In this document: positions 1-10,711 of the stretch, one piece after another | Numbering within the stretch: position 1 is the stretch's first letter | How the letters are laid out: every line of letters starts with the position of its first letter | Assembly: GCF_002104995.1 (NCBI RefSeq) | Contig: NW_024468257.1 | Coordinates: 186,001 to 250,000 of the forward strand | Source: Linderina pennispora | Taxonomy: Eukaryota; Kickxellomycota; Kickxellomycetes; Kickxellales; Kickxellaceae | Length of the DNA: 64,000 nt | Direction: 5' to 3' | Notes under the pieces: generated by a model | Databases searched by the model: none | Seen by the model: only the letters and a program-made list of their open reading frames with translations | Told to the model about the DNA's origin: nothing | Program-made: the position numbers and the translations under genes

Positions 1-625
1 AATCCGTTTTGTGCGCCTGTGCTGCTGCTGATGGTACTATGGCGCCTGTTGCGCTCTGCTGCTGCTGTCGCTTGCGGCCACCGGCCCGCGTAGCTTTGCT
101 GGTCTGAGGTTTGTTTTTGTTTTTGTTTACCGAATCGCCAGCGAGCGACTCCTGCTCCGGTTCGCTGCAGCTGCTGTGCTGTGCAAGCTGCCTTGGCAGC
201 CCATCGTCCCCACTGCTGATTATTGACCTGCTGTGAAGGGGTGTCCTCGCTGCGCCAAAGTCTCCACGACTCGTAGCTGCAGACTCTGGCACCTTTGTGA
301 ACATGGAGTCACTCGACGACTTTGCAATTGTGCTGTTGTCGGTCATAGAGTCTCTGGTCGCGCTGGTTGCCTGTCCAATACTGGCGTCGTTGGCAGCCGG
401 AAAAGGTGAATGGGAAATGCTGCTCAATTGGGGAGGCGTCGTTAGCGAACGGGGTGGACAGGAAGAAGAAATCTGCGCTTCCCCACTGCCAATGCTGATA
501 CCGGCAGTTCCTGTGTGCTGCTTGTGTGCGCTCTGCAGCTGGCCATTGGCCGCTCGCGCCGACATCTCTGCCATGCTTTGCGGCGCTTGAGCTCTACTGC
601 CGCCGGGACCACTCGGTTCTGCTGT

Positions 626-662
<37 letters not shown>

Positions 663-790
663 GCGGCAGCTGGTCGGACCAGACGCAACCGTCCTGACCG
701 CCGCTGGCTCGCTGAGAGCGATGCGGCGACAGCTGGAGGCTGCAGCTGCTGCTGCTGCCGTGGCGAGTTGGCGAACTGGCCGCTGTTCAT
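1..790 (-). CDS. 5' part of a disordered poly-Ala/poly-Gln protein, cut by window edge
   Basis: Reading the minus strand from an ATG at 788-790, the frame stays open for 263 codons to the window edge, so this is the N-terminal part of a longer protein. The predicted sequence is low in complexity: a Gln run near residues 12-15, a 13-residue Ala run near residues 47-59, and long Ser/Thr/Pro/Gln-rich stretches, with a basic segment containing a Gln run close to the edge. No folded domain is visible. Such composition is common in fungal transcription regulators and signalling proteins, but nothing here identifies the function. The short plus-strand frames over the same DNA are shadows of the CAG/GCT repeats. 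Confidence rests on the long open frame in repeat-rich DNA, which is moderate evidence only. Confidence 0.6.
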
Positions 791-1489
791 CGTTGTGCTG
801 TAGTACAGGCTGGAGTTACACCGGGGAAGCGGGAGCGAGAGGGAGAAAATAGGTAATATCAGGGAGAGCAAAAGTATATGTCGCGGGAGGCGCGGAGGGG
901 GAAGGGGAGAGGGAGAGCGAGGCAACAACAGCAAAACTAATAGGGAAAGAAAGCGATATAATACTAGGGCTGGGCGCGGTTCGTCCCCGATCGGCCTACG
1001 TGCCAGAGCCAGCCCTTTATACAAAGCTGCAGACCCTCTCCCGCTCTGTCGTAATTGGGCTGGGAGCGCGTGTGGGCCCAAAAGCTCTAACCAGGCTGGA
1101 AAAGAGGGCGCACGCTAAATTGGGCGCCGAGCTTTGACGCAAATCCTTGCGATTCACTGCAGACGCTGTTGTTGTGATTGTTGCCGGACCAGCGAGTAAG
1201 CGGTCTTGGGCCACAGCCCGCGCTCCCAGCCCCAGCGATCTGCGCAGTGCGAGCCGGCGCGCAGGCCGAGGGCCCACGCTTAACGGGGGCTGCTGCCGAG
1301 CCCACTGTGCATGGCCGGCCATTTCGCCTGGGTGTATATTTAGCACCCCCGCCGGTCCCTGCACGCGCCATTCCCGCAGGTGCGAAAATACAATCTAAAT
1401 ATACACGTCGGACAGGTCGCCTTGCGCAGGTCGAGTGTATAACGTAAACTTTTGTTGATGGTGAAAAAAAACTGAAAAAAGCTTCTTCG
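791..1489. promoter_or_regulatory. intergenic region with purine-rich promoter-like tract
   Basis: Between the start of the leftmost gene and the end of BRE1. Roughly 820-960 is a purine-rich GA tract on the plus strand (a pyrimidine tract upstream of the minus-strand gene), as often seen in fungal promoters. The rest shows no convincing gene; overlapping open frames on both strands here lack codon structure. Confidence 0.4.
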
Positions 1490-4278
1490 TCACAGATAGA
1501 TTTGCCTGACATCCTTTGCGCCAAACGGCTCGCTGCACGACGGGCACTTGCGCTGCCGAGTCTCGATGCGCGAGTCGATGCATTCCTTGCAAAACACATG
1601 CATGCAGCGCAGCAGGACATGCGACTTGAAGTGTGTCTGGCATGTCGGGCACTTGAGCAGCGCCTTGTAGTCGGCGCACATCTGCGCCAGCCCGCTCTGG
1701 TCGGTGATCTTCTCGGCCTCGCTGACGCGCTTGCTGGCCAGCTCCAGGGCCTCCTCGGCGCGCCGCCGCTCGTGCTCAGCCCGCGACAGGCTGTCTGTCC
1801 GCTCGTCCAGCATCTGCGTCGCGACGCGGTGCTTCTCCTCGAGCGCCCGCACCTGCTCCTCGAGCTCCTGTGTCCGCCGCTGGGACTCCTGCAGATTGGT
1901 CTGGCAGCCCTGCCATGCCAGCGTCGCCTGCTGTGTCTCGGCGCTGGCCAGCGACAGCTCCTGCGCCATGGCCCGGTCGCGCTCCTCGATGGTCTTGATG
2001 TGCTCCAGCTGCTTTTGGTTCTGGTGCCGCAGGGCCTGGTTGGCCTGCTTCTGCGCCTCGCGGTCCTTGTTGAGCCCGATAAACTTCTCTTCGTACTTGC
2101 ACTTCTCGGCCACCACACGCGAGATGTGCTGCTCCTTGCTGGCCAGCTCCCAGACCTTGCTGGTGTTCTGCTTCTCCAGCTTGGTGAACGAGTCGCAGAT
2201 CGTCTGCAGCTCGCGCTCCATCATCTCCGACGTGCGCTGCAGGCTGTCGCGCTGCAGGATCATCTCGTCGACCTGCCTCTGCTTCTGCGCCAGCTCGCCG
2301 GCCTTGTCAGGCAGCTCTGCCAGCATCTGGCCGTGCTCGTCGACGCATGCCCCGCCCAGAATCGATTCGTACTTGGCCAGCCGCTTCTGCAGCGAGTCCG
2401 CAGTCTCCTGCGCCCGCGTCAGATCGGCTGCAAGCTGGCTTGCGTCAGGCTGCGAGCTTGCGGCGAGCTGTGCGGACAGCTGCTTTTCACGCCGCAGCGC
2501 CTGGTCCAGCTTGGCCCGCAGCTCGTCGGCGACGGCCGTGGTTTTGCTCAGCTCCTCATCCGTATACGTCTCAAACGCGCTGCGGTCGCCCTTGAGCACC
2601 GCAATGCACGCCAGCAGACGCTTGTTCTCCGAGATCAGCGAGTTCATCCGCTCACGGCGTACGTCTGACAGGAGCTTCAGCTCAGTGCTCTTCTGGTCCT
2701 CCACCGTGTCCTGGGCGCGGCGCGACTCGAGCTCGCGCTGGACCTGGTCGCGGTGGTTGCGCACACGCACGAGGTCGGTCTGCAGCCGCTGCAGCTCGGC
2801 TTCCAGAATCTGGCGCTGGGAGTTGGCCGCGGCCTGCAGCGACATGTCAAACTCTGTCCGCGACGATTTGAGCTCCGCCACCTCTTTGAACAGCCTGTCG
2901 ACTTCGGCCTGCAGACGTAGCGACTCTGCATTGTAGTATTCGCGGCTGGCCTCCGCTTGCTTGAACAGTGAGGTTTCAGCTATAATGTGGTCGGGGATGT
3001 TGGAGATTTGTAGCCGCAGCGCATCAAGTTGCTTCTGAATCTCGGCGTTTTCGCGAACCTTTTCCTCAATCTCAGACAGGCGGCGCTCGGCAAGCTCGCG
3101 GTAGTCGGTTTTGTCGTTGGCTTCCTGTGGCTGCTGTGGCTGTTGCAGCTGCTGTTGCTGCTGTGCTGTTTGCTGCTGTGCTGGGCTGCCTGCTGCAGAC
3201 GGGCTGCCGGCGCGCGAGTAAACTGCGCCGTTGGCAATCGCTGTTGTGTTCGGAGGACTCGGCCCGGGATGAGTCGCCCTTGGCTGGTGAGGCGGGTCCG
3301 GACGCGTGGCTATGCGGGCTGCTGCCACTGTTTTGCTGATGCGGCTGGGTCTCCACGTCGAGTGCTTGCACTGTTGGACAGACCGAGCGGTCGAGTTTCT
3401 TTAGCGCCCGCCGTAGCTCGGTCTGGCTGGCTTCAAGCTGCTCTCGTTCCTCAGCAATTTGCCGAGAGAATTGGGCCACTTGGGAGCGAAGGTCAGCTAC
3501 CTCTTTCTCGCTGGTGCGCATACGCGACAGACGCTCGATCGCCGACTGCCAGTCAACAGGGGACGTGCTCTTGCTTTCAAGCTGGCGTAAAATTGTCTGC
3601 ACGGCCCTATTGAAGCGCTGCAAGCTGGTTTGTACGACATCGGACTTTTCAACAGCAGAGTTGCTGTCAGCCGTGGCCATGCCATCGTCTGCTGTCTCGG
3701 CGATTTTGGTCGGCAGCAGCATGCCGAGCCACGAGTCCACTGCTGACGGGTGTGCAGAGGACAGGCTGCCATCGCTGGTGTCGCTGTTGATGATTGTGTC
3801 AAGCTGGGCGACAGCCTGGTCCCACGCATGGCATAGCCGGCCTATCCGCATCGTCCACTGCTCCTGGCGGCGTTCGAGATCGCTAGCGCGCTGCTGAGAT
3901 CTGCGGGCATCGCGCTTGTACTCTTGCATCTGCCGCCAAATGGCCTCCTTTTGAAACTCAGCGAATCGAGTCCTACAGAAGCAGCGTGTGCCAGCAATCG
4001 AGAACACTGGCGATGATTAGCAATATGCAACCGGTCATGCTTATACCCACTTGCCGCGCGCGCCCTCCCGCAGAGCAGGCTGTTCTTTTCAGGCACATCA
4101 AGCACGCAGGCCTTTGATACTTTACCAGGTCGAGCATTTGTGCATTCTCGTCAAATTCGGCCGATAGGGCTTGGAAGTCGGTCTCCTTTGACGTATGGCG
4201 CTTCTTTGCGAGCGTTGCTTGGGGCTGGCCCTCCAAGTCCCGACTCTCGTCCGACCGCCTCTTCCGTTCGGTCATCAT
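1490..4278 (-). CDS. BRE1: E3 ubiquitin-protein ligase BRE1 (one intron, one apparent frameshift)
   Basis: Bre1 monoubiquitinates histone H2B with Rad6 in the nucleus, a step needed for H3K4 methylation and transcription elongation. The C-terminus carries a C3HC4 RING (CPTC...CMHVFC...C...CPSC, last ~50 residues) ending shortly before the stop at 1490. Nearly all the rest is predicted coiled coil, as in the family. Exon 1 (4278-4121, from the MMTERKRR start; an upstream in-frame ATG lies at 4410) joins exon 2 at 3972. The intron 4120-3973 begins GTATCA and ends TGTAG on the minus strand, and joining it gives LVKTRFAEFQKEAIWRQ, which matches the conserved FQKEA motif of Bre1. Within a Ser/Pro-rich linker around 3240-3340 the reading frame changes by one base: either an indel (real or sequencing error) or a short unrecognised intron. 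Total length is about 880 residues, normal for Bre1. Confidence 0.9.
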
Positions 4279-4971
4279 TAGGTCAAACGGGCGGTGAGAA
4301 ATGACTTGTGTAGGCTTGTGGTCGTGGTGTGTGTGAACCAAATGCGTTTGCGTGGCGGGATTAGAAGCAAATGCTGCGTATGGCAGGTCTGCGCTTGCTG
4401 GCAAGGCCAAGGTAAAAAAGCTAGGGGGCTGACGAAATAGAAACAGGAGCGGCTCGCGCGTTTGCTGGTGATATTGCCTTGCGGCCTATACGACGAGCAC
4501 CAGGGAGAGAACGCGTAGAGGTAGCTTTTTATTATAGGCTGCTCCTAGAGAGGGACAGAATAAAGAAAAAAAGGCTGTACAGGAGGGAAGGTCGGGGAGA
4601 GCAAAATGGGAATTTGGGAGACAGAATAAAAAGTTAGTCGATGCCGGAAGAGAGGAGAAAAATGCGCGAGGCGAGTCGTGCCGTGTTGGAAAAAAAATTG
4701 TTTCAAAGACTGCCAGAAAAACACACACAGAACCGCTGGCCAATCACGGGCGGTGCCCATGACCGCCAGCTTACTGACATAGACTTTTGGCTGATTCCGC
4801 CAGCACGCTCTTTTTCGTCTCTGCGACTCAAGATTTTTCTGATACAGGTAAAGCATGCAAATTGTCGCGCTCCGGCGGGAATGCACCCAGCGCTGAGCAC
4901 AGCTGTAGGCACTAACTCGCACCCGATTTGAATGCGTAGACTCATTTCCACACAGCGGCACAAAAATAAAC
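4279..4971. promoter_or_regulatory. intergenic, shared promoter region of BRE1 and the 61-aa gene
   Basis: Divergent promoter space between BRE1 (-) and the small plus-strand gene at 4972. Several short frames exist but none shows conserved sequence. An upstream in-frame ATG for BRE1 at 4410 would use part of this space. No RNA gene is seen. Confidence 0.35.
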
Positions 4972-5157
4972 ATGGACGGCAGCAGGGCACTCGAGAGCTA
5001 CGGCAACGACGGATCGTGGGCCGTGACCCGCTTCTTCAAGGAGGAGATCTTTAACCCGCAGATGCTCGCTGCCAACCTGGGCGTCGCATACGGCGTCGGC
5101 GTGTTTGCGGGAGCCGTGTACTTTTTGGAGAACTTTGGCGAGCTCCTTGTTCAGTAG
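4972..5157 (+). CDS. 61-aa single-span membrane protein, possibly TOM6-like
   Basis: A short frame starting ATGGACGGC. The protein has a polar N-terminal third (ESYGNDGSW), a short amphipathic segment (VTRFFKEEIFNPQ), then one membrane span about residues 32-52 (ANLGVAYGVGVFAGAVYFL) and an acidic end. This layout of soluble N-terminus plus a C-terminal anchor fits small subunits of the mitochondrial outer membrane translocase such as Tom6, but the match is by architecture and a few positions only. It lies divergent from BRE1 and convergent with NAP1, 54 bp from the NAP1 stop. Codon use is GC-rich like its neighbours, which supports it being real despite its length. Confidence 0.55.
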   Translation: MDGSRALESYGNDGSWAVTRFFKEEIFNPQMLAANLGVAYGVGVFAGAVYFLENFGELLVQ

Positions 5158-5211
5158 ATTTTTGAATAAAGTCGATTTCATAAGCCAACGGTTTATCTGG
5201 GCTAAATGCGT

Positions 5212-6432
5212 CTACTGGTTCTTGCACTGGGGGGGCTCCGACGCCTCCTTGGCAGACCGGCTGAGGGCGTCCTCGTCGTCGTCGTCGTCCTCGTCGTCGT
5301 CATCCTCGTCGTCGTCCTCGTCGTCGTAGTAGTCGTCGAGGTCCTCGTCGTCGTACTCCTCGTCGTCGAGTCCCTCGTACTCGAGGGCCTTGCCGGTGAA
5401 CCAGTCGATGGCGTTGGGGATGATCTTCTCCTTGAACTCCTCGGCCAGCTCGTAGTCGAGCTCGATGCGGTCGCGGGTCTCCTCGGCCAGCTCCGAGTCG
5501 TCGTCGACCTCGGGCTCCTCGATGGTGGCAAAGAACGAGAAGAAGGTCTCGGCAGGCACGGTCTTCTTGACAACGCGCGTGCGGTTGGTGGCCTTGTGGC
5601 GCTGCTTCTTGGTCTCGATGGTGACGCTCAGGTCGTGCTCAGGCTTCCACTTGATCTCGGTGCCCACGGCGCTGCCAAACTGCAGGTTGCCGCTGACATC
5701 GGACTGCTCGTAGTAGTAGACCTTGCTCAGGACCTCGTTCTCGAAGAACGGGTTCTCGGCAAAGACAAAGTCCAGGCGGAAACCGGGCTTGTCCTCGAGA
5801 TACGCCATGCGCACGTCGCGCAGGAACTTGACGGCCTCCTCGTCGCGCTCGGTGATCAGCTCGCTGAGCTGCGGGTGCTGGCCCAGGGCCGTCAGCCAGA
5901 AGTCGGGAATGCCGCTGGGGGTCTCCTCGTCGTCGTCCTCGTTGACCTCCTGGATGCCCGACTCGGGCTCCTCGTCGCCCTTCTCCTCGGCAGCAATCGC
6001 GGCGCCCTGGGCCTTCTCCTCATCGGTGGGCTCAGTCGAGCCGCTGATGATCTCGGTACGGCGCGCGTATAGCGGCGCATACAGCTTCTGGTACTTCTTC
6101 TCGAGCTCGAGGATCTCGAGGTGCAGCTTGGCGTCAATCTCGGTGTGCTGCTTCTGCAGATAACGCAGGCTGTCCACGCGCGCACGCACCTCCTTCGGCA
6201 GAGACTCGACGTAGCCCGACGAGGCGCCAATGAGGTTGCCCAGGCGGCCCTGCAGCATGCTCAGCAGCGCTGCGTTCTGCACCGGGGTGATATCGTCACC
6301 ACCGGCGGCGGCAGCAGCGGCGGCAGCAGCGGCGATGGGCGCGTTGAAAATGGGGGTGTTCTGGGGAGTGGGCGCAGTGTCGACGTGCTTCTCGCCGTCG
6401 TTCTTGATGTCAACTGCCTTGTTGTCCGACAT
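5212..6432 (-). CDS. NAP1: nucleosome assembly protein 1
   Basis: Histone H2A-H2B chaperone that moves between nucleus and cytoplasm. The 406-residue product has the full NAP fold: a long dimerisation helix (residues ~75-135, VRARVDSLRYLQKQHTEIDAKLH, followed by ELEKKYQKLYAPLYARR), the conserved GIPDFWLTAL motif, the LDFVFAENPFF strand and the FFSFF motif, then a very acidic Asp/Glu tail (residues ~350-395) used for histone contacts. An Ala run lies near residue 35. The ATG at 6432 gives the expected N-terminus. The acidic GAC/GAG repeats make long false frames on the plus strand. It converges with the small gene at 4972 and is followed upstream by CBP4 on the same strand. Confidence 0.96.
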   Translation of the reverse strand: MSDNKAVDIKNDGEKHVDTAPTPQNTPIFNAPIAAAAAAAAAAGGDDITPVQNAALLSMLQGRLGNLIGASSGYVESLPKEVRARVDSLRYLQKQHTEIDAKLHLEILELEKKYQKLYAPLYARRTEIISGSTEPTDEEKAQGAAIAAEEKGDEEPESGIQEVNEDDDEETPSGIPDFWLTALGQHPQLSELITERDEEAVKFLRDVRMAYLEDKPGFRLDFVFAENPFFENEVLSKVYYYEQSDVSGNLQFGSAVGTEIKWKPEHDLSVTIETKKQRHKATNRTRVVKKTVPAETFFSFFATIEEPEVDDDSELAEETRDRIELDYELAEEFKEKIIPNAIDWFTGKALEYEGLDDEEYDDEDLDDYYDDEDDDEDDDDEDDDDDEDALSRSAKEASEPPQCKNQ

Positions 6433-6763
6433 TTTTCAACTGGAACTGAAACTGGGGTTGAGGTCTTCAAATTACTCGGAATCGCTGGTTCGATGGGGGC
6501 GAAGCAGGCACGGAGGCTGGGGCCGAGATGGTGAATGGGAAAAGTGAAAAAGTCCTTACAAAAAGGGGCGAGCAAAGAAAAAGAAAAGTGCGCGGTCACA
6601 TCGGCAGGTGGGCTCGCCAGCCAGCGGGCCTTTGTTTATGCTGGGTGTTTCCTAGCCTGCGTGCGCTAAAACGTCAACGCTGTCGTTTTTGTGTGGGCTG
6701 GGCCAAGCAAATTTTTTTTATTTTAATCAAATCGATCAGCTGCTGGGCCAGGTGCCGCTGGGC
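6433..6763. promoter_or_regulatory. NAP1 upstream region
   Basis: Gap between the NAP1 start and the CBP4 stop, both on the minus strand. It must hold the CBP4 3' end and the NAP1 promoter. An A/T stretch at 6708-6725 could serve in CBP4 3'-end formation. No gene is visible. Confidence 0.3.
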
Positions 6764-7045
6764 CTAGTGCTGCTTGTCCGACCCGGCGCTGCCGCCATCC
6801 GACACGGGGGCCGGCGCCGGCTTGACGTCCCAGATGGGCTTGTCTGACTTTGAGTTCTCGATTATCTGCGCCATGATGGCGTCGTGCTGCGCTCGCCGCT
6901 TCTCCTTGTTGCGCTCGTACTCTGCGCGCAGCTCGGGGCTCATGCGCTTCAGGATCTTCTCCTCATCAGGCACAATCGTGTACCGCAGCAGCACTGCAAC
7001 ACCCATGATGCTGCCAACAGCCAACAGACCACGACGGAAAGACAT
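6764..7045 (-). CDS. CBP4: cytochrome bc1 assembly factor CBP4
   Basis: Cbp4 is an inner-membrane assembly factor that binds newly made cytochrome b with Cbp3-Cbp6 during complex III biogenesis; it is a fungal family. The 93-residue product starts MSFRRGLLAVGSIMGVAVLLRYT, with one membrane span at residues ~5-22. The diagnostic block follows: SPELRAEYERNKEKRRAQHDAIMAQI, then SDKPIWDV. I chose the ATG at 7045 because the family begins MSFR; the upstream in-frame ATG at 7165 would add 40 unrelated residues. The tail is Pro/Ala/Ser-rich and not conserved. Confidence 0.9.
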   Translation of the reverse strand: MSFRRGLLAVGSIMGVAVLLRYTIVPDEEKILKRMSPELRAEYERNKEKRRAQHDAIMAQIIENSKSDKPIWDVKPAPAPVSDGGSAGSDKQH

Positions 7046-7164
7046 TTCGATATTTATGTTAGGCACGCAGAGATGTAGATAAGGACAAAGCCGCGCCAGG
7101 CACAACCACGGGAAAATCTGCGGTTTTGATTGCGCACGCTCTGGCTGGCGGTTGTGGTTGGGCA

Positions 7165-8238
7165 CTATTTCCGACGCCGCGTGTCCTCCTCGACGATGAC
7201 CTGCAGATGGAGGCGCACCGGCCGTCCCAGGGCCTTGGAGATGTTGACGTTGGCCGAGCGACTTATCCCCAGAATGACGCTGCCGCCCGCACCGGTCAGA
7301 ATCTTGGCTTCGCCCTTCGACGACACCACCAGCTCCTGGCTGATCACCAGCGCCTTGCGCTCAACTGCAGCTGGCTCACCCTCGCCGGCCACGTACTTGG
7401 GCGGAATCGGCACCTCCTCCCAGCCAACATTGCGCTGCTTGACCACGTACGGCAGGTGGCCCTCCAGACGCGCAAACCACTCGGCGCGGATCAGCTCCTC
7501 GACGCGCATCAGATCCGACATGTCGCTGCTGACATCAGCCGGAACCAGCCAGTCTCCGGCCTTGGTGCTCGCCAGCAGAATCTGCTTGAGCTCCTCGACG
7601 TTGGTGTCGCCCAGCGCCGATATGAAGACTGGGCCAGCGACAAAGTGGCTGTACTGGGCCATATACTCGCGAACCTTCTCGCCCAGCTTGTCGTTGTCTT
7701 GCACCAGATCGATTTTGTTGACAACCAGAATGGCCGGTGTTTTCGAATTCGTGCCCAGCTGTGCAAACAGGTACTTCTCCACGGCGTCTGTTTTCTCGGT
7801 CAGCTTGAACGCATCCAGCAACACAATCAGATAGTCCGCCTCGGCAATAGTAGTCCAGGGCGAAGTCACCACTGACCGCGACACCCGCCGCAGCGCCTGA
7901 CGGCTCACAACGCCAGGCGTATCCAGAAACAGCAGCTGCCTGTTGTCGACCGTTGTGCTGGCCATGATCCTTGTGCGTGTGGTCTGCGGGCGCGCCGAAA
8001 CGATCGAGACCCGCGAGTTGGTGAGACGATTTATCAGCGTCGACTTGCCCGCGTTAGCAGCTCCGATAATGACAAACTTGCCGACCTCGGCGTCGACCGG
8101 CTGCTCGATTTTGCCAAACACCTTGGGCATGGCCACCATTGGATCAGCGGCCTTCATTGCTGGCTGGAACTGGTGGCCTGCGGCATGGGCGACTTGCTGT
8201 TGTTGCAGCTTAGACTTTTGCTGCCACCTTTGATGTTC

Positions 8239-8275
<37 letters not shown>

Positions 8276-8436
8276 TTGGAGGATCCAGATTGCGATTCCT
8301 TTGCCAGTTTTGCTTTTGCTGGCCGCGACTCGTTGAGCACCTGGCGCACCTTGGTCAAGTACCCCGGGGCCCAGGAGCTGGTGTGAAAACGGGCTGCTGC
8401 CGCCGGCTGTGCCCTTGAAACTGCCCGTGCCAGCAT
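7165..8436 (-). CDS. mitochondrial Era-family GTPase (ERAL1-like)
   Basis: Era GTPases bind the 3' end of small-subunit rRNA and help assemble the small ribosomal subunit; this one is probably mitochondrial because of its Arg/Ala-rich N-terminus with a presequence-like RFHTSSW. The 423-residue protein shows G1 GAANAGKS (~125-132), the G2 region TTRTR (~152), G3 DTPG (~172), G4 NKID (~240) and a G5-like SALG. The C-terminal KH domain carries the GAGG loop (GXXG) followed by ISKALGRPVRLHLQVIV. A Gln run (~56-66, CAG repeats) interrupts the linker after the presequence and is unusual for the family. It lies head-to-head with the next gene (8730). Confidence 0.92.
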
Positions 8437-8729
8437 TCTCGTGTTTATCAGCGATGTGTATGTGTGTGCAACAAAAAAGCAAGCGCGGGGGAGACGAGCA
8501 AGAGAGTCAAACCTTTGGTCAGCAGAAAGGCCTGTTGGCAGTAGCCCATGTCGAGTGATTCGCTTTTGGCGGCTATTGAGGGTTGGAAAATTTTTAAACG
8601 CGGTCTTGTGTTTTCTGTCCGAAAAAGTTGCTTCTCTGCTCCGCTTTAGACCCCGATTTGAAACTTACTTGCACCTCACATTTACTTCTCCTTCTAAACC
8701 CCTTTTGGCTTTGCACCACAGTGACAAAC
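8437..8729. promoter_or_regulatory. divergent promoter of Era GTPase and the 8730 gene
   Basis: A 293-bp spacer between two divergent starts. The stretch 8600-8729 is pyrimidine-rich on the plus strand just before the ATG, a common fungal promoter feature. Nothing else is recognisable. Confidence 0.35.
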
Positions 8730-10658
8730 ATGTCTTCCCGTCGCCGTACTGAAGAAAACTTTGCAGGAAGCAGCTCTGGGTGGGACATGCCGAGACGCAC
8801 GCGAGTACCGTCGATGCCAGTGTCGCGGGAGCGGGAACGGGAGCGGTCACGTCACCGCCTAGAGCAGCAGCGTCTCGATGCACATCGACGCCAGTGGATG
8901 CAGATGGCCATGGCCGAGCATGGGCTATCGGTGTCTAATGAATCACTGGCCCTTGCAGCGTCCGACTTTGATCGCATCATGCGCCGAACAATGAACACAG
9001 CCACCCCTCTGGATGGCAGCAGCAACGGCAGCAGCTCGCAGCAGTCACAGAACGTCCGCAGTCTGCCTCCACTGGCACACCTGGTGCAGGCAGCGTCTGG
9101 CAACTTTGCTACTGGCCCAGCCAGCTCGCGGCGGTCACGGATAGAACCAGCAAACATCCAGAATGGCTGGGAAGTCGTGTCTGCGGGTCCCATCGACAAT
9201 GGAGCAGATCGCCCCCGAGCGCGCAGACGGCTGAGCAGCTCTGGTAGAGCTGGCGCATCATCGGCAGCAGCCACCAGCAGCAGTACCGCGCGCAGCGGCT
9301 CGCCACGTCGTCCGCTGCTGCTCCGCCCATCCACACCGCCTCTGCCACCCACGTCGTACCAGAGCATGCCGCAGCTTTCAAGTGCCACATATGCAAACCC
9401 AGAAATGACAGACAGCAGTGTACGCACTCGTGGAGCCAATGTGGATAGTCAGAACGCGGCTGAGGACGAATTTGACGAGGACGACGGATCGGAGCTGCGG
9501 TTGCCATTTATCTCGGGCGACGGTCGGGTATTGCTGTTCGGAAGCGAGGGCGACGATGACCACGACGATGACGACGATGAAGATGGCGATGACGATGACG
9601 ACGACCTCAACGATAGCGAATATGCTGGTGGTAGTGTTAGTGCGTCGGGTGCTTTCGGCTCTAGTTTTGGAGGCACTGGGTTTCCGTCATGGGAGGACTT
9701 CACATCCTCTTTCAACGTGCTTGGCGAGCCGCAAGATGACTTTGACGACTGGTTCCTATCTAGCATGCGCGGGAGCGTCAGCAACGTGGGTGCTTCGCGG
9801 TCATTTGGCCGGGAGAGTGCAGTTTTAATGCCGCTTGGAGATGCGGCTGAAGCACTACCGGAATCACGCAGAATGGGCACTACCGCTGCACTAGGCGCAA
9901 AGGGCAGGCAGCCACCCACCAGTGTCAATGTGAAGCAGGAGTGGAACCGCCGTGCGGCATGGAAGCCATACATCTACCAGGAGCCGGTGCCCAACCAGAA
10001 CAGCCTGTATATGTTCGGCTCTGTACCGCAAGTCAAGCCTCTGGACATGCTAACACGGGCCTGCGAGTCGTCACGCATGTTCTCGATCTCGCCTGATGCC
10101 CGTGTGCTGAGCTTTGACTGTACCAACGCAGACGACATGGGCCGTGGCAGCGTTGACAACATCCTGTCTGACGACCGTTCCTTCTTCATCACCAGCCGTG
10201 CCAATAATGTCAACCTGGAGTTCTCGTTCCTGTCCGACAACGGCACTCCACACCGTAACCACTGTGCCATCGAACGCATCCGCATTTGCTCGCCAAAGAA
10301 CAGGTATGCATGCACCGAACTGCTGGTGCTGGCATCCAGTCGCCGGTGTGATCTGAAGGAGCTTGCGCAATACAACGACTACACCTTCGCAATGTACGAA
10401 AAGCTGGCAAAGCGCATCGGGCGACGCGGTGTCAAAGCGGTTGATGCCAATGGACCAGTACCAATCGCCTATTTCTGGCTGACGTACGAGGAAAACTTTG
10501 ATCAGCTGCAGGTTCTGCCGTTCAGCAAGACTTGCAAGTATGTGTATGTCAAGATGATCCGTGGCCACATGCCCGACCAGAGATCCATGGCCATCCGCCT
10601 CATTGAGTTCCACGGCTGGGCAGGGGCACGGGCCTTTTCTGAAGTTGCTGTGTGCTGA
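8730..10658 (+). CDS. acidic disordered protein with C-terminal jelly-roll (discoidin/DOC-like) domain
   Basis: 642 residues from MSSRRRTEEN; an upstream in-frame ATG at 8628 adds only 34 unlikely residues. The first ~420 residues are disordered: Arg/Glu-rich at the start, Ser-rich, then a strongly acidic Asp run (~residues 272-292) and several Phe/Trp-containing acidic motifs (FPSWEDF, DDFDDWFLSS). From about 440 to the end the composition becomes that of a folded beta-rich domain: FSISPDARVLSFDC, DDRSFFITSR, VNLEFSF, CKYVYVKMIRG, and a final IRLIEFHGWAG, which resembles the last strand of galactose-binding-like (discoidin or APC10/DOC) domains. That would suggest a ligand- or partner-binding protein, perhaps linked to ubiquitin ligases. 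I do not recognise the gene. Confidence 0.8.
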   Translation: MSSRRRTEENFAGSSSGWDMPRRTRVPSMPVSRERERERSRHRLEQQRLDAHRRQWMQMAMAEHGLSVSNESLALAASDFDRIMRRTMNTATPLDGSSNGSSSQQSQNVRSLPPLAHLVQAASGNFATGPASSRRSRIEPANIQNGWEVVSAGPIDNGADRPRARRRLSSSGRAGASSAAATSSSTARSGSPRRPLLLRPSTPPLPPTSYQSMPQLSSATYANPEMTDSSVRTRGANVDSQNAAEDEFDEDDGSELRLPFISGDGRVLLFGSEGDDDHDDDDDEDGDDDDDDLNDSEYAGGSVSASGAFGSSFGGTGFPSWEDFTSSFNVLGEPQDDFDDWFLSSMRGSVSNVGASRSFGRESAVLMPLGDAAEALPESRRMGTTAALGAKGRQPPTSVNVKQEWNRRAAWKPYIYQEPVPNQNSLYMFGSVPQVKPLDMLTRACESSRMFSISPDARVLSFDCTNADDMGRGSVDNILSDDRSFFITSRANNVNLEFSFLSDNGTPHRNHCAIERIRICSPKNRYACTELLVLASSRRCDLKELAQYNDYTFAMYEKLAKRIGRRGVKAVDANGPVPIAYFWLTYEENFDQLQVLPFSKTCKYVYVKMIRGHMPDQRSMAIRLIEFHGWAGARAFSEVAVC

Positions 10659-10711
10659 GCACCATTCACACCAATGTTCATAAAAATATATTCGCGGCTG
10701 CAGCTGCTCAC

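Noticed and set aside
1502..2936. Two long plus-strand frames over BRE1
   Set aside because: Shadows of GC-rich coiled-coil coding sequence; the minus strand gives a complete RING ligase.
5206..6072. Long plus-strand frame with Val/Leu-rich product over NAP1
   Set aside because: It is the complement of the Asp/Glu-rich NAP1 tail; NAP1 matches a known family along its full length.
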